NCBI GenBank assembly: GCA_965153455.1
Contig: OZ234502.1
Location: forward strand, 4,505,267-4,569,266
Direction of reading: 5' to 3'
DNA from: Sphagnum compactum
Lineage: Eukaryota; Bryophyta; Sphagnopsida; Sphagnales
DNA length: 64,000 nt
In this document: piece after piece, positions 1-12,745 of the stretch
Layout of the letters: every line of letters begins with the position of its first letter
How positions within the stretch are numbered: position 1 is the stretch's first letter
Notes under the pieces: model-generated
What the model was told of the DNA's origin: nothing
Database searches by the model: none
What the model saw: only the letters and a program-made list of their open reading frames with translations
Translations under genes and position numbers: made by a program

Positions 1-218
1 TCTTCTAAACAAAGTAAATGTATTATATTGACATAGGATATCTTTTCTTTTTTTCTTCTTTTTTGGATCCTAACCATTACACTTGAGGAAAACTATTCCA
101 AAGCATTTGCTACTATTTTAGATGTTAGTTTACACTCATTTCTTTTGACATTGAACTTATAAAACATCATATGTGATGTTTGACGACTAGTTTAAATATT
201 GTGAAACATGTCACTTTA
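1..218. other. AT-rich spacer
   Basis: No gene, RNA or repeat unit is recognised here. It is AT-rich sequence that leads into the first copy of the family A interspersed repeat. Confidence 0.5.
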
Positions 219-534
219 TTGGCGTTGCCTACCAAGGCAAGGATATTGTGTTTAGATTCATTATAGAGTATAGTAGCTTAAGGGATTTTTATAGGCCCCT
301 CGGTAATAGGTCTATTTTTATATGAGGATTTTTGAAAGATGATATTTTGGCTTGTGTTGAAACTTGAGATTAGTTATAGAGTTAGAATAGTTTGAAGGAT
401 TTTGGTTTCTTTTAGAGGATTGTTTTGATTATTATATTTTTGCATGGTGAAATATTTGAGTGTTTCCATAATTCTTCTTTTGCCTTAAGATACTTTTTAA
501 TGCAAATGGCAAGGCCATAGCGTTCACCCCTTGC
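219..534 (+). repeat. Interspersed repeat family A, copy 1
   Basis: This ~310 bp unit recurs at about 44475, 49864, 55097, 59421 (reverse) and 60058 (split). It opens with a TTGGC-TTGCC-CCAAGGC block and runs through shared phrases such as ATATTGTGTTTAGATTCATT, AGTAGCTTAAGGGATTTTTA and TTGGCTTGTGTTGAAACTTG. It ends near a GGCAAGGCC block. No coding capacity, LTR, PBS or pol III boxes are visible. It is probably a non-autonomous DNA element, because the two ends carry roughly complementary TGGCCTTGCC / GGCAAGGCCA blocks, but the class is not proven. Confidence 0.8.
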
Positions 535-1479
535 TACCTTGGAATGCAATTTCCTCGAAATGATGAAACTTTTGGCACTAAATGTTAATCTACTTAGATG
601 GCATATGCGATTTAATAAATTGTCTTGTGATACCATTTTATTTCTTGCACAACTAAAGAGTCCTAACCAGTAAAAATATTCAGAGGCACATTAATGAGGT
701 TCAAAACCCCCCACCTCTCTTGTGAATAAAGTTTTGGTCAACCTTCATTGGTTCACAATTGTTGGGTGTGTCATGGAGGATATGCAAAAAAGTTCCAACA
801 ACCTTTTGATTAGGTTCCAAAACCCAAAACATTAGTTGAAACATTGAAACAAGACAATTTTATTTCGAAAAAATCTAGGTTTTTACAAAGCTTTCACAAA
901 GCCATGTGATTTTTAACGATTTTTCATATTTTGAAATGGGTCAATTGTTCTTCCATAGTAGACAAGGCCATGTTATCATTAGTTTTCATGAGATCATACA
1001 TATTAATGGATTCAATAATTTGAGATGTAGAGCTAGAAACTTTTTCACTTATCTTATTTGGTTCCATAAACTTGTATGTATAGATAAGGAACAAGAACAA
1101 TATTGTTAAGGACATGGAAATGCACAAAAACAAAGGTTAAAGGAAAGGTTTAAGTTTAATTTTCAAACAAGGAACAAAACAAGATTATGCGATTCAAAAA
1201 TAAGAACACACAAAATAAAAACAAGAACATGAGATGTGCAAAACAAACATGAAAATGGATCTTTAGTATGTTAACATATGCAAATATGAATTTGAAAAGA
1301 ATATGATAAGGCTATGGTGTAAGATCATGCTTAAGACTAATGTTGAATAGACTAAAAGAAATGAAGGGCCTTACTTTTATTTATACCCCTTTGGGGACTT
1401 AGTTTAAAAAAACTTGCAAGGAGATTTTTATGTGTGCATCGAGTAAAGAAATTTTTTGCAAATCTTTCGAATTGAAAGT
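535..1479. other. AT-rich spacer, no gene seen
   Basis: Short open frames here resemble no protein family and have no initiation or splice context. Nothing further is recognised. Confidence 0.5.
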
Positions 1480-1800
1480 CAATTATGAATTAACTAAAAC
1501 TTAGCTTAAAGTTAACTGGGATTTAATTAAGAATCAATTGCGAGTTAACTAAAGTTAATTAAAAATTGACTAAGAATTAATTAGGACTTAATTAAAAATT
1601 AACTAAGAGTTAACTAGGACTTAACTTTGAGTTAACTGAGAATTGATTAGGAGTTAACTGGGAGTTAACTCGGACTTAAATTAAATTAAATTAAAGTGAA
1701 TTAAAAGTTAACTAGAAATGAACTATAAATTAAGTGGAAGTGAATTAAAATTTAACTGGAAGTTAATTAAAAATGAATTGAAACTAAATTAAAAATAGGA
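1480..1800. repeat. Degenerate AT-rich minisatellite (GTTAACT/AATTAA type)
   Basis: Short variants of AGTTAACT, GAATTAACT and GACTTAATTAA recur about every 10-14 bases for ~320 bp. The array is heavily diverged, looks like an old expansion, and has no coding capacity. Confidence 0.7.
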
Positions 1801-2459
1801 TATGTGGATGAACATTCAAATGAATGAATTCCATGGCATTGGCATCCGTGACAAATACAAGTTTGTCATATTCACCTTCAATTTGAAAAACCTTCTTCTT
1901 GTCAACATATTGAATTGGAATGGGTGTCTATCATCATTAGTAACATATTATTGTGAATTTTGGAAGTTTGAAAATAAATCATAAATGATAGGAAGGGATT
2001 TAAAACTTGTAACACTTGCTTTTGCATTCATTGTCAAAGGAATTGAATTTTATTATCAAAATCTTGGGTTTCATTGGTGTCAAATGTCATAGAATCTATT
2101 TGCATTTGACATATAAATGATATGACCACAACAAGGGCATTATAAATAAGCCAATAACCTTGGCTTTGGTTCAACACACATTGTTGGACCATGGATCCAA
2201 AATATTTGCCACAATGGAAAATTTCTGAATTTGGCACACAACCTTGAAATGTCAATGATTATTGACTTCCATAAAAGAAGGCAATCGTGTGCTTGAACTC
2301 CAAAGTTTCTTATAACAAAGTAAATTGGGAAGAAAATTAAGTTTTGATTGGAGTCTTGAGCTTTCATGGGGCACTTTAGTAGTCATACATGCCTTGTGTC
2401 ATCTTGTTAACCTTTCCCAATTTTTTTGGTCCATGTGATAGTTTTTTACAAAATGGATT
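1801..2459. other. Spacer, no gene seen
   Basis: AT-rich sequence with only short, unrecognised open frames. It may contain further decayed remnants of the adjacent hAT element, but none can be aligned by eye. Confidence 0.4.
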
Positions 2460-2935
2460 GTGTTTCTTTTATGGAAATAAAAGTTAGGCTAACACAAATT
2501 TTAAAATCATTTGTGGCATGTTAGCAACACTTAGACATAAACATGCCCCCAACATGTCCTTAGAATTGGTATTATCAACCCCAAAACTTCACATGAAACA
2601 ACAAAAATCAATGTATTAGTCATGGTTGAGAGACGATCTTTGACATTAACAATAACCCCAACATTGAACCCATGTTTTGCAAGTATTTTAATAACTTGCA
2701 AAGCCATGACACTCCTAGAAGTTTTTGTTGTCTCAAATAAATTAATGCTTACATGACAACGCTCCCACTTGTCATTCAAAAAATGCACATTGAGAACAAA
2801 TGTGTCCATTCTTGCTCTAGACATCCATAAATCAAAACTCATGGTGCAAGAATTGCAAGACTCAATGCTTTTCATAGTGTACTTTTCCTTGGTCCTTTTT
2901 GGCATCCTAGGTAAGATTTCATTTATCGTAGGTTT
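2460..2935 (-). pseudogene. hAT-superfamily transposase fragment (DUF659-type region), broken
   Basis: The minus-strand frame from about 2935 to 2532 shows the pattern of the central region of plant hAT transposases: a SFDLWMSRARMDTFVLNVHF stretch (expected as SFD-W-S), then KWERCHVSINLFETTKTS, AKHGFN and VKDRLSTMTNTL, then VSCEVLGL. The family normally reads VKDEGSNL at the VKD block, so the acidic residue after VKD is lost. The frame runs into a stop after CWGHVYV. A +1 shift recovers the expected continuation MSKCC-stop-HAT for another ~60 bp, so the copy has at least one frameshift and one nonsense mutation. The BED zinc finger and the C-terminal dimerisation domain are absent. It is a dead fragment with no visible TIRs or target duplication. 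Confidence 0.8.
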
Positions 2936-5339
2936 AAAATTGGTTTCAAAACCTCAAGCTGGTTTTGGTTAGGCTTTTGGGTGCCCAAAACCAAAATTGC
3001 CTCAAAATAACCAACTCACCTAAGAACTCATGCAACATGGGTTGAATTGCATATAACTCGTAATAAATTTCATCCATGAATGATGAATTTAATTTCTATT
3101 GAAATTTATCTATGATGACATTTCATCCAAAATTTTGATTTCATCTATGCTATCACTGGCCAATTGCATTTTTATAGTCATTGAACATTGCTTCATGAAC
3201 TTGGCATGCTTCATATATAAATACAAGCTCTGAAGAAGCACAATGAATTAATTGTGATGTTAGGCTCATTATAAAACAAGCACACACAAAAGTGTTCTTC
3301 AAATTTTTTTTAACTCTATCAGATTTCATAATCCACTTTTAAACTATGAATAAAATGGCATGCTTTTCAACAACAAACATGTGGTGCTTTTCATCCATTG
3401 TGAAACTTCTAGGCTTCCTTTGTGAGGTCAACTTCCCGCATAAAGTTACCTGAATTTTCATCCACAATGCAATGCTTTAAGAAATTTAAAGCATTGTACA
3501 CAACAAGATGAGTATTGATACAAATAAATAAGTGTTAATGTGATCTCAATCAAATTTGGACCTTCACATCCTTCAAATCCTTCACTCGTCTATACCAATG
3601 GACATACTCTCACACTTTATTTTGTCTAAGTTTGCATGTTGATGGGTGGGGCTCGGGAAACAATTAAAACATGCTATGTTGGATGTGATAAATATATATA
3701 GAGGTCTGAATAGTGGGTGTGGGTGGATGGACCTGCTCTTATGGACTAGGGTTTAGGGTTTGTGAATAGTTGAGGTGCATGAGCAGCAAGGCTCACAAGC
3801 CCCAACTATTCACGGCAACAGAGCATGCTTTAGCCAGTTACCAGACACACAATCATCATCCCTCCCTCACGAGAAATCGGCAAGGCCCACTTCTCATCCA
3901 CACATAGAGCGATAATGAAGTCTTCATCCAAGCAGCAAAGGGTTATAGAATCATTGGGGCGAATGAGAGCTAAGAGTGATACCTTGTGCGAACTAGTAGG
4001 TCACGAATGAAATGAAGGTCAAAGGTTATGATGGGTTGTAACTTGTAACTTGCGACCTGACAGCCAATCAGAGCCTTGAGATTCTCCCACGGGAGGGATG
4101 GTTATTTTACAATGGAAAGGTAGAGCCTGATTTGATTCGAGACTGGCTTTGCTTTGGGCAGAAAGTCATGCCCATACCATACCAGAGCAACTGAGAGCCC
4201 CCATACTGAATACAAACTTCGTCACCCTTCTTCGCCCATAGCAGATAAATTACCAAATTCTTGAAAACCTCACCACTCTAGTAGTCATTGCACAAACACA
4301 AACTTCTTGTGCACAAGTTGCAACTCACACACACATATGTGTTTTTTACTTCTTAATTTTGGAGATCTGGGGTTGAAGAAGAAGATGTGGGGGTGGGGGT
4401 TTGGTGGCATGGCTGAGCCCACCAGCAGCAGTGAGCACCCCCACTACTAAGGGTCAGAGTGTCCATGTGGCTCACTAAACAACTATTCCTTGGTGAATAG
4501 TGGTGACCCAATGAAGTTGTCATGTCTTTACTATCACAGAAAACTAACTAAGCAAGCAAGCAAGCAATCAAACTCATCTCAAGTTGCTTTGATTTCTACC
4601 CAAAAGAAAACCCAAAGCTGCAATGTTCCCTTCAACGTGGTGGTCCAGAGTCCAGAGTCTGTAGACTCTTGTTTTTACTGGTTCCTTGATTTTCTTGAGG
4701 AACCACGGTTATGAATCCTACGAACCACCCTGGTAACCACATCACAACTTCATGATCCTAAGGACCTCCTGATAACCGCCCAATGTGGCATGTTCCATGT
4801 TTCTGATAACCGCCCAATGCGGCATGTTCCATGTTTCTAATAACCGCCTAATGCGGGCGTATAGTATATACCCATCTGCCATCTTCTTGAGATCTATTAG
4901 TTTTGCATTGAGTAGGCTCAAAGCAGGTTAGGCAGTTTCAGATATCTATTCATGGTTTTGCAGGACACACCTTCCCTCTTCATTCACAACAAACATTGTC
5001 TCAAAATCTGAGCTTGCCCCCTGAAATCAAAGTTGTACTAACCTTGCTGCAATAGTTTTTTACAACAGTCCATGACAACCGCAGCAGCAGCAGGCGGGTA
5101 CTAATTCCCACACCAGCTTTGTAACGTACTTCATTTGGATGGGTGGGGGGTTGAGGGGGGGGGGAGGTCACGGATTTTTCTTGTTAGCAATAATCCATCC
5201 TCCTGTGAATATGATCCACGACTACAGGGATGCTGTTGATCTACTCCGATTTGGAGTGGGTGACAGATTTTTTTTTGTTTCGTTTGGCTCAGCTGCTGCA
5301 AATGGATATCCTGTTTGACACGGCCGATCATGATCAGAG
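2936..5339. other. Spacer with a short inverted repeat
   Basis: No protein-coding gene is recognised. At 3754-3822 the 11-base arm GTGAATAGTTG is followed ~45 bases later by its complement CAACTATTCAC, which could form a hairpin. Related GAATAGT sequences recur near 3707 and 4494, suggesting an eroded non-autonomous element. A GATAACCGCCCAATGYGGCATGTTCC phrase is duplicated at about 4770-4850. Confidence 0.4.
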
Positions 5340-5756
5340 CTTAGCTAGCTCGTGAGATTCACAACCCTAAAACCCTAAACCTGCAGCTGCTGCAGCTGAG
5401 TGGAAGACAAATCTGTTACTATAAATGACCCATATGGGCACCAACCCAACCATCGACAATTGGGGGAGAAAAAGACAAACAACATGTGGAGGGAGGGACC
5501 TACTAGGTATAACACCTTTCCTGCACAGTAGGTTCCTCCAGCAGCAGCAGCAGCAGCTTTGAGCTTGTTTGGACTTTGGACCTGCTGTGGGGTTACAGCC
5601 TTACACTTTGTTTTGTCTCTACTTTCCATCTCTCCGCCCATTGCCGGTACCGCAGGACTGAAGTCCCCCGTATCTTTACAAAATCGTTTTCGAGGCTGGC
5701 AGAAACAAAAGAAAGAAAGTAGACGACAATGTTGTCGATGCAGCAGAGTCTGTTGT

Positions 5757-5817
5757 GGAGGAAGGAAGGAAGGAAGGAAGGAAGGAAGGGAGGGAGGGAG
5801 GGAGGGAAGGAGGGAGC
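5757..5817. repeat. (GGAA)n / (GGGA)n microsatellite
   Basis: A GAAG tetranucleotide run changes to GGGA repeats over about 60 bases. On the minus strand it is a pure CCTT/CCCT pyrimidine tract. Confidence 0.95.
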
Positions 5818-5957
5818 AAGGTCTTCCTGGACGGACGGAGTCGCATCCCGACGAACCCATTACTCGTACCCGGCGCGCCGTGCGTCATCGTAATTGTTCC
5901 GCGCTTTGGGTATTGGGAATGGATCTACGGGCAGTATGGAGGTGCGGGCTTGCGGCC

Positions 5958-6012
5958 GGCCAGACGGACGGACGGACGCGCGGGCAGACGCGGACGGACG
6001 GACGGACGCACG
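5958..6012. repeat. (GGAC)n-type GC microsatellite
   Basis: Two imperfect GACGGACG clusters are separated by CGCGGGCAG. They are part of the GC-rich block. Confidence 0.85.
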
Positions 6013-6110
6013 CGCTGGCCGGCTGGCTTGCGGGCCCGGACCCGGTTATGGCAACCGGGGTCAGTTTTGGTCGAGCATGGCAGGAACGCATCCAAACCGG
6101 GGTAAGTCCA

Positions 6111-7665
6111 CTTTGCACTCAAGCTTTAAAAAAAAAAAACTTGGGTCATTTAAAAAAATTTCAGCAAATTTTTTTTCGGCAATTAAGTGAAGCATATGTA
6201 ATAATTTTAGTTTTCTCCCAATAATTTCAATATTTTTCTTACCATAAAAAAACAATTTCAGGGTTTTTTCCCCCCTCTAATTAATTTAATTATTTATTTC
6301 TTTCAATTTTGTGATAATAATCCCCCACCATCATCCCCCGTCCTCCAATTTTTTCATTGAAAATCCTACAAAAAAATTTCTGATTTTTTTTTGTGTGTTT
6401 TTACCTATATGCATTTCAATTACCACTACTTCTATCTATCCCTTCAACCTTGAGGTGGGTTCAATGTTTATTTTTGGAGGCTCAAAAAAAATGGTAAAAG
6501 TTCCAAAAATTTTAAGTTAATTATAGATTCACACCAACAATTCAACCTCTTGGGTGGTTTTAGTTTAAATTTAAATTTAGTTTTAAATATGGTTGTTTTG
6601 GATCTTTGAATTCTTTGAAAACTTTAATAATCTTAATTTTGAGTTAAGGGAAGCCCTAGTTTTAGAATATTAATAACATGCCCAAGAAGACTATGACTAC
6701 ACTGAAATATATGATAGATAATATTACTTGGGTAGGAGTTGAGTTGATTCCCAACACTCTTACAAATAAAGAGTTCACAATTTTGCATCATCACGCACTT
6801 GACCACTTCCATCAATTCGTGTAATGTTCTTGCATGTTAACAAAAAGCCTTTTTGTTCATAATATTGACAACATTATCACCGGTGTTACAATACATGAGC
6901 ATGACATTGTATCTTTAAAAAAATTTCATCCACCAAAGAATGAATCCTAGTATGGTTTGCACAAGCACCAAAAGTACAACTAAGTCATATATATATATAT
7001 GGTATTGGTTGTCATCATAAGAGACAATTGAACTTGTGTATGGATCATCAATATTAACTTAAATGAAATAAAAATTGTATTACTTATTTTATAATTTAAC
7101 ATGCAGCCATGTAATTAGCTCTAGTATAAAATGAATGCATAATGATTGTGATTAAAATAAATTGTAAAATCATTTTTACAATTTCATTTACTAACATGAA
7201 TGTGTTGCTAGATGTACTTGTGCATGGTAACAATATTAGTAGTGTGGCCTATACCATTGGCTCAATTGAATCAATTTTGAAAGGAAAGTGATACACCTTC
7301 TTCAACCTAAGTCTGAAATCCAATTTTATCTTGAAAATTGAATTTTTATTGAATTCTTAATGACAAAAAAATTTACTCAAAATTCAAAATCTCTCACAAC
7401 GTAGGTCTAAAAATTATGAAATCACCTTCATAAAACCCTACTACTTATTCATTGAGGGCTTTCCAACGATATGAAGAAAACACTCAAATGTCCCTAAAAT
7501 GTTTAGTTTTGATTTTATTGCAATTTTCAATGGAAAAATTTGTTCAATATTCAATAACTCTTGCACAGAATGTCTACTAAACATTATGAAACCACATCGG
7601 TGCAATGAAGGGGTCATTACCACAAAATATGTGCTTTGCTTGTAGCTATAAGAATTGGCTCAAGG
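6111..7665. other. AT-rich spacer, no gene seen
   Basis: Homopolymer A and T runs with short unrecognised frames. No RNA gene or transposon end is recognised. Confidence 0.5.
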
Positions 7666-7950
7666 TAATCTATGCGGATTCATCCATTTATATGTAAACT
7701 ATATGTTAACACATGTGTGATGTAAAACTATGCGGCTTCATCCATTTGAATGTAAAATATGTGTGATACACATGTGAAGTAAAACTAAGTGGTTTCACCC
7801 ATTTATAATATGTAAAATAGGTATATGGTGACACATGTACGATGTAGAACTATGCAGCTTCGTCCATTTTTGAATGTAAAATACATGTGGTGTATATGTA
7901 TGAAGTAAAAATGATGTGGTTTCATCCATTTCAATATACAACATATTATG
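7666..7950. repeat. ~60 bp tandem repeat, about five diverged units
   Basis: The phrase CTATGCGGCTTCATCCATTT recurs about every 60 bases with variants (GGATTC, GTGGTTTCACCC, GCAGCTTCGTCC), each followed by a GTAAAATA-ACACATGT segment. It is non-coding. Confidence 0.8.
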
Positions 7951-10900
7951 TGATATAATATCAAACTGCAGTTTGACATTAGTTTGTCATGAGTCAAGGT
8001 TTAAATGCAGTTGTAGCAGAAACCATATTTTGTTGTAGTTGCTGGCAGAAGAAGAAGGACATACAAAGTCCAGTGGGGGATTCCACTATGAACTCCTCAA
8101 GTAAAGAGTCACAAGTGTTTTTTTATTTCAGCAAGAGGTTAATAGTTTCAAGATCCAGGATCCAAAAATCTAGTTTCAACAACAATGTTTTAAGCCTACG
8201 ATCCAATCCGGATCCCCCCCCCAAAAACCTAACCTAGATCCTGAACCTGCCAACAACACTTGTTTGTATCTGCAAGAAGCTGAACTAACAATCGACAAGA
8301 GTAAGGTGCAGCTACCAATGTGTTTTGGTTGTGCGATTCTAAGATCCACCAAAAGAGTCACTTATGAATGGCAACAACAACAACAACAACCCACACTGCA
8401 TTGAATCGTTGAAATCAGCTGAATGGTTCAATGGCCATGCTCAGTGACCATAATATAAATAGATGTCATAAACCATAACAAAAACAAAGAGAAAGTGCAA
8501 ATTTCAAAGGGGGGGCTCTTCTGGGGAGCACTCTCTAGAAGTCAAACTGTTGCTGCCAGTTGTGGGCTGTTGCAACAAACATGGGCGAGAGAAACTCTGA
8601 TCCTTCACAATCCAGTAACAAAATCCCCAACAAGAGTAAAAGTTCTTCTGAAAGTAATAATACTTAAACAAGTAGCACAACCTGTTTGACTTAGGGGAAG
8701 AAGAGCCAAAAAAAAAAGAAAAAGAAAAAAACCATGTCTTTGGCAGTTGCTGCAAGCATACCAACAGATTTGATTTCATACAGGTCTAAACAATTTTTCA
8801 TATTTAACCAGTAGAAAACAAAATGGGGTATGCTGCAATATGTTTTTACAAACCCATAACACTAACTAGTCTACTGGTACTGCAGTTCAACCTAATTCCC
8901 TCAGGGATCTCAGGTTTGGTCGGGTGAAGAGCATAACCGATTCTAGTAATGTGCACTGTTCATGTCCGAGCTGAGGGCTGACTGATTCTGCATGAGGTAA
9001 AATTGTCACACTGTAGAGAGACCATTCATGATCTCTCGAATTTGGACTCTCCTTTAATACGTTAGAAGTTGCTTCAATTAGCAACTCAACTCTCGGAAAG
9101 GTTCACCCAAAATTTAGCACTTACCAGTGTTGGGCAGGTACTTTGATTTTCTTAAAACCTGCTGCTTCTAGCTGGCTTTCCAAATATTTTTCAGAATCAG
9201 AGGCAAAATAATTAAAAAGAAATCAAAGAACTGCTGCTGATTTCAGTTATTTTGAAAGACCCATCAAATTTTTGCATGAAAGAATTAGCAAAGTTCCAAC
9301 GGTTTTTTGGGCAGTTTTAAATTTAGCTTTCCCAAAAATATTGAGAACCATTTGCTACATACATACATACATACATATCAAGAATTGGGTATTTTGAATA
9401 TTCGAGAATCACAGTTAATATGAAGCTTAAGAACCAACCTGATACCTGACAGGGGTTTGGTGCAGCTTCTAATACCTGCACAACACGAATATTTACTATT
9501 TACCGTATTTGCCAACACTTGTTCCAGTGGCAGGACAGAGCTGTGTGCAGTGCACCAATTCAGATTTCTCATTTAGAGTCAGGCAATCTGCTTTGATCTA
9601 CAACTCTGGAGTTCGATGCACTCAGATGGTAAGCATTACGGCTTCTTTTTTCCTCCACCTCAGACTTTTGATTTGTAGCACACATTGAGTGGCCAGGGAG
9701 CATGAGAAGGCAACTTGCCAAAATATTTAAAGACAGATATGTGGCTAAAACACAACACCCAAGTATAAATTGAGTTTTTAAAATTGTAAGCTCCTTGTGA
9801 GGGATTTGAACCCAGGTTTCAAGGACAAGGGATCATTGATAATCTGTGGATAAAATGACCCCAATAGTATTCATAAGCTAATGCTCTGGGAACATGTGTT
9901 CTAATTCAATCACTAACAAGTCAGATGTTGCTTACATTGGGCTTTCATAGCTATCATAGCCTGATTAGAAGGATTGTCACAACTAATTGTGCAATGGACA
10001 TATATTTAAGGAGTCCATCATAGACTATACGATATTGAGATTGTTACATAATGTAGAAGATCAGGTGTTCAATTCCATGACTTAGGTCAGGCGCCCAACC
10101 TTGGGCACTCCTACAAGACTTGTTTGCAATTGTACTAATGGACTTTGGAAAGTTTGCAAGTTGGAATGAAGCATTTGAGTCACCTTACATTTTGTATAAA
10201 TCTCCATAGCAAATCGTTATAGTTGCATTGTTCTAGTCAGATGCCAGTTCTCATATTTGGGTACAAATCTAGTTCTAGGTTTGGAACCAATTCTAAGTTC
10301 AGGTTCAATTCCCCTATGATGGGCCTTCCTTGCAAACTCCTCACTACACCAATTCACCAAATTTTTAATTAACCCAACTCTCTAACCCAATTTTCAAGCT
10401 TAAAGGTATTAGACCCCTTTGGTTCCATTCGGGAATTGGTTAATATTCACCAATAAAAGCAACCTTGGTAAGCATCAATTTGGCTTCCAAAAGACTTCAA
10501 ATAATATGCACTCAAGAATTTATAAACCCACAAGTGAGAATTAAATCTTAAGAATGCTTTGATGTACAAAAACAACTTCTCCATTTTTTGCTTACTTTCA
10601 TTTTGCACACAATATTCAAATGGAATTTTTAACTTGTAAAAAAGTTCTTTCCCAAACACATGTGAGTTCATACCAAATGAACAAACACTTGTAGCTTTGG
10701 GCACCTAACATAAATATTTTAAGTGCAATATGGATAATGATCAATGTTGTTCATGCAACTATTTATTGAATTGAACATTTTTTGTGATGTTGAAAGTGTT
10801 AGGTTGAAGGTTACAAATTTTTTTTGAACTTCAAAAATAGAAGAACAATGTGTGAGGATTTGGCCTCCTTTGAATTTTTAAATGTTTACCCATTGGCCTA

Positions 10901-12290
10901 TCTATATTATTGAACTCTTAATACATATTTGTTGTGAAACTCTATGCATGTATGATGAGTTCTCATTAATGTTAGTCTAGTATAATTGTATTCCATGTTA
11001 ATATTGTCCTCATATGTGATAGACATATTAGAAAAAATTTGGCATCAACAAACTATTGCAAATTGGAGAGTAAGCGATCCACTATGAATTGATGATGCAC
11101 TTTAATGTTATCCCAATATTCACAACAAAAAAAACAAAACACATCCATAATAAGAAAGTGGGGCAAACCAACAAAAGAGCTAATCATAAGGAAATGATTG
11201 CCATAGCTTGTAAACACATTGCACATATTCATACCAAAGGAATGAGCAGGACAACATCATAATTACAATGGGAGAAAAAAATTCAACTTTTGTTCATTTA
11301 GAATGTCATTTGGGTATTGAATGGTGTTTATGTGAGGAGCTTCATCTAGTTTTGGGAAGTTTTTCTTAAATGCTAACACAATAAAGCTCTCAATCAAATA
11401 TGTTTCAAAGAGGTTTTGAGTCTCCCAAGTTTTGGCACTTCGAACTTGGGAATTCTAAGAAACCTTTTTTTGAGAAATTTGAAAAAAAACCCATTCAGAG
11501 ATCACTCTCATGACAAACTACAAAATCTTTTATAAGGGTATTAGAGAGTACTCCACAAGTCATGCTTTTGCACGATTACACAAATTGAGGTGATTATGAG
11601 TTTGACTTGTCCAATTAACTCTATCCTATAATTGATCTCGTAATTTTTGCTCTCTTTATTCAATTCAAAAAAATTCACTCAAGGAACATGCCTTGAATTT
11701 CTGCATGCTGAGAAAATTGATATCAAATTGATGTCACTTGATGAAGCTGAAAATACATCATGTTAATTCTGAAGGAAATTGAATATGAGGTTGAGTGATC
11801 TTTAAAACAATGGACTAGGTTGTTATGAATTTTGAGATCATTGTTGAAACCATGTGTAAGCCTTTTTATCAGACCAACAAACAACATGGGTTTGTACACC
11901 ATAAATCAGTTGACAACTATGAATTATCTCATCAAATCAAAACCCATCATTCCATTTATGAAGAAGTAGGGAAAGGGCATTTTGTGCGGATAACATGAAT
12001 CAATATTGTAATGCGCAAAGCTTGCAGCATTGCAGGTTATATTATATTATGTAAGTACAAAGAAACATGGTTAGAAAGTGGAGGGCTGTTGAAGTATGCA
12101 CATTTGGAGGTGTGGAAATTTGTGTGTCTGAACTGCATGAAGCTTTTTAAAATTGCAACACCATGAGTTTGAATCTGAGAATGTATGTCACAACTAACAC
12201 AAGTACACACACCTAAGTCATGAAGTAGAGTTATGGATAGGGATTGCAGGAGATGTAAGGGAAAGGACTCTATTGTAAAGTATGTAACTT
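7951..12290. other. Long spacer, no gene seen
   Basis: More than 4 kb without a recognisable exon, RNA gene or intact transposon. Simple features include CAA repeats near 8378, an A-rich/GAAA run near 8709 and ATAC repeats near 9357-9375. Short frames have no family resemblance. Confidence 0.45.
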
Positions 12291-12745
12291 TGATGTGATA
12301 TTTATTACAATGTGTTTGGTGGAAGATAGTGCGGTGTTTGTAGTTTGTAGTACTACTGTTCAACGCTTGGGACTCCCCCAATTTTGCAAGCTCTTGCTTG
12401 CCCTTGATGACAACCCATCCATCTCGTATCCTAGGAAACCCGACCAGATTGCTGGCATCCACCCCCAGGGGCCTCAGAGGCCCTCAGACCGGAGTGCCCG
12501 TATTGTTTGTGCTTCTTCTTCAGCTTTCTTTTTGTTCAAGAGGATATGGAGGATATGCTAAGGACCCCACCCGTGGAGGGGCCCTTGCTATCATGGAAAA
12601 AGGGACCTTATTCTTTTGTCTTGCCAGAAAACCCCATGCTACTTGAGTTCACCCTAGGGTTGATCATGTGTGTCATCCGGGGGTTTAGGGTTTCAGGGTT
12701 TGGTTACTCCTTAACAGTTCAGCAGGGTCATTTGTATTATTAGTT
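12291..12745 (+). other. Moderately GC-richer segment with overlapping open frames, unrecognised
   Basis: Three overlapping plus-strand frames of 78-88 codons lie here, the most open being 12295-12561. The composition is less AT-rich than the flanks and the segment carries a GGGTTTAGGGTTTCAGGGTTT (telomere-like) stretch near 12681. None of the products resembles a known domain and no splice partner is evident. It may be a gene-fragment capture or chance. Confidence 0.25.

Larger units (their letters stand above)
5340..6110. other. GC-rich block with microsatellites
   Basis: This block is much more GC-rich and CpG-rich than its surroundings. It contains a (CAG)n-like run near 5540, the GGAA/GGGA tract at 5757-5817 and GGAC/GGACG repeats near 5960-6010. 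Several overlapping open frames exist only because the repeats lack stop codons, and none resembles a known protein. It could be an orphan promoter or CpG-rich 5' region, but no downstream gene is visible on either strand. Confidence 0.5.

Noticed and set aside
219-534. Family A as a tRNA-derived SINE
   Set aside because: No A box or B box pair and no poly(A) or T-rich 3' tail is visible in any copy.
5375-6224. Several long overlapping open frames of 65-221 codons on both strands in the GC-rich block
   Set aside because: They exist because the GGAA, GGGA and GGAC repeats lack stop codons. Their products are low-complexity (KEGRKEGR, LPPSLPPSLPS, RTDGRT) with no domain.
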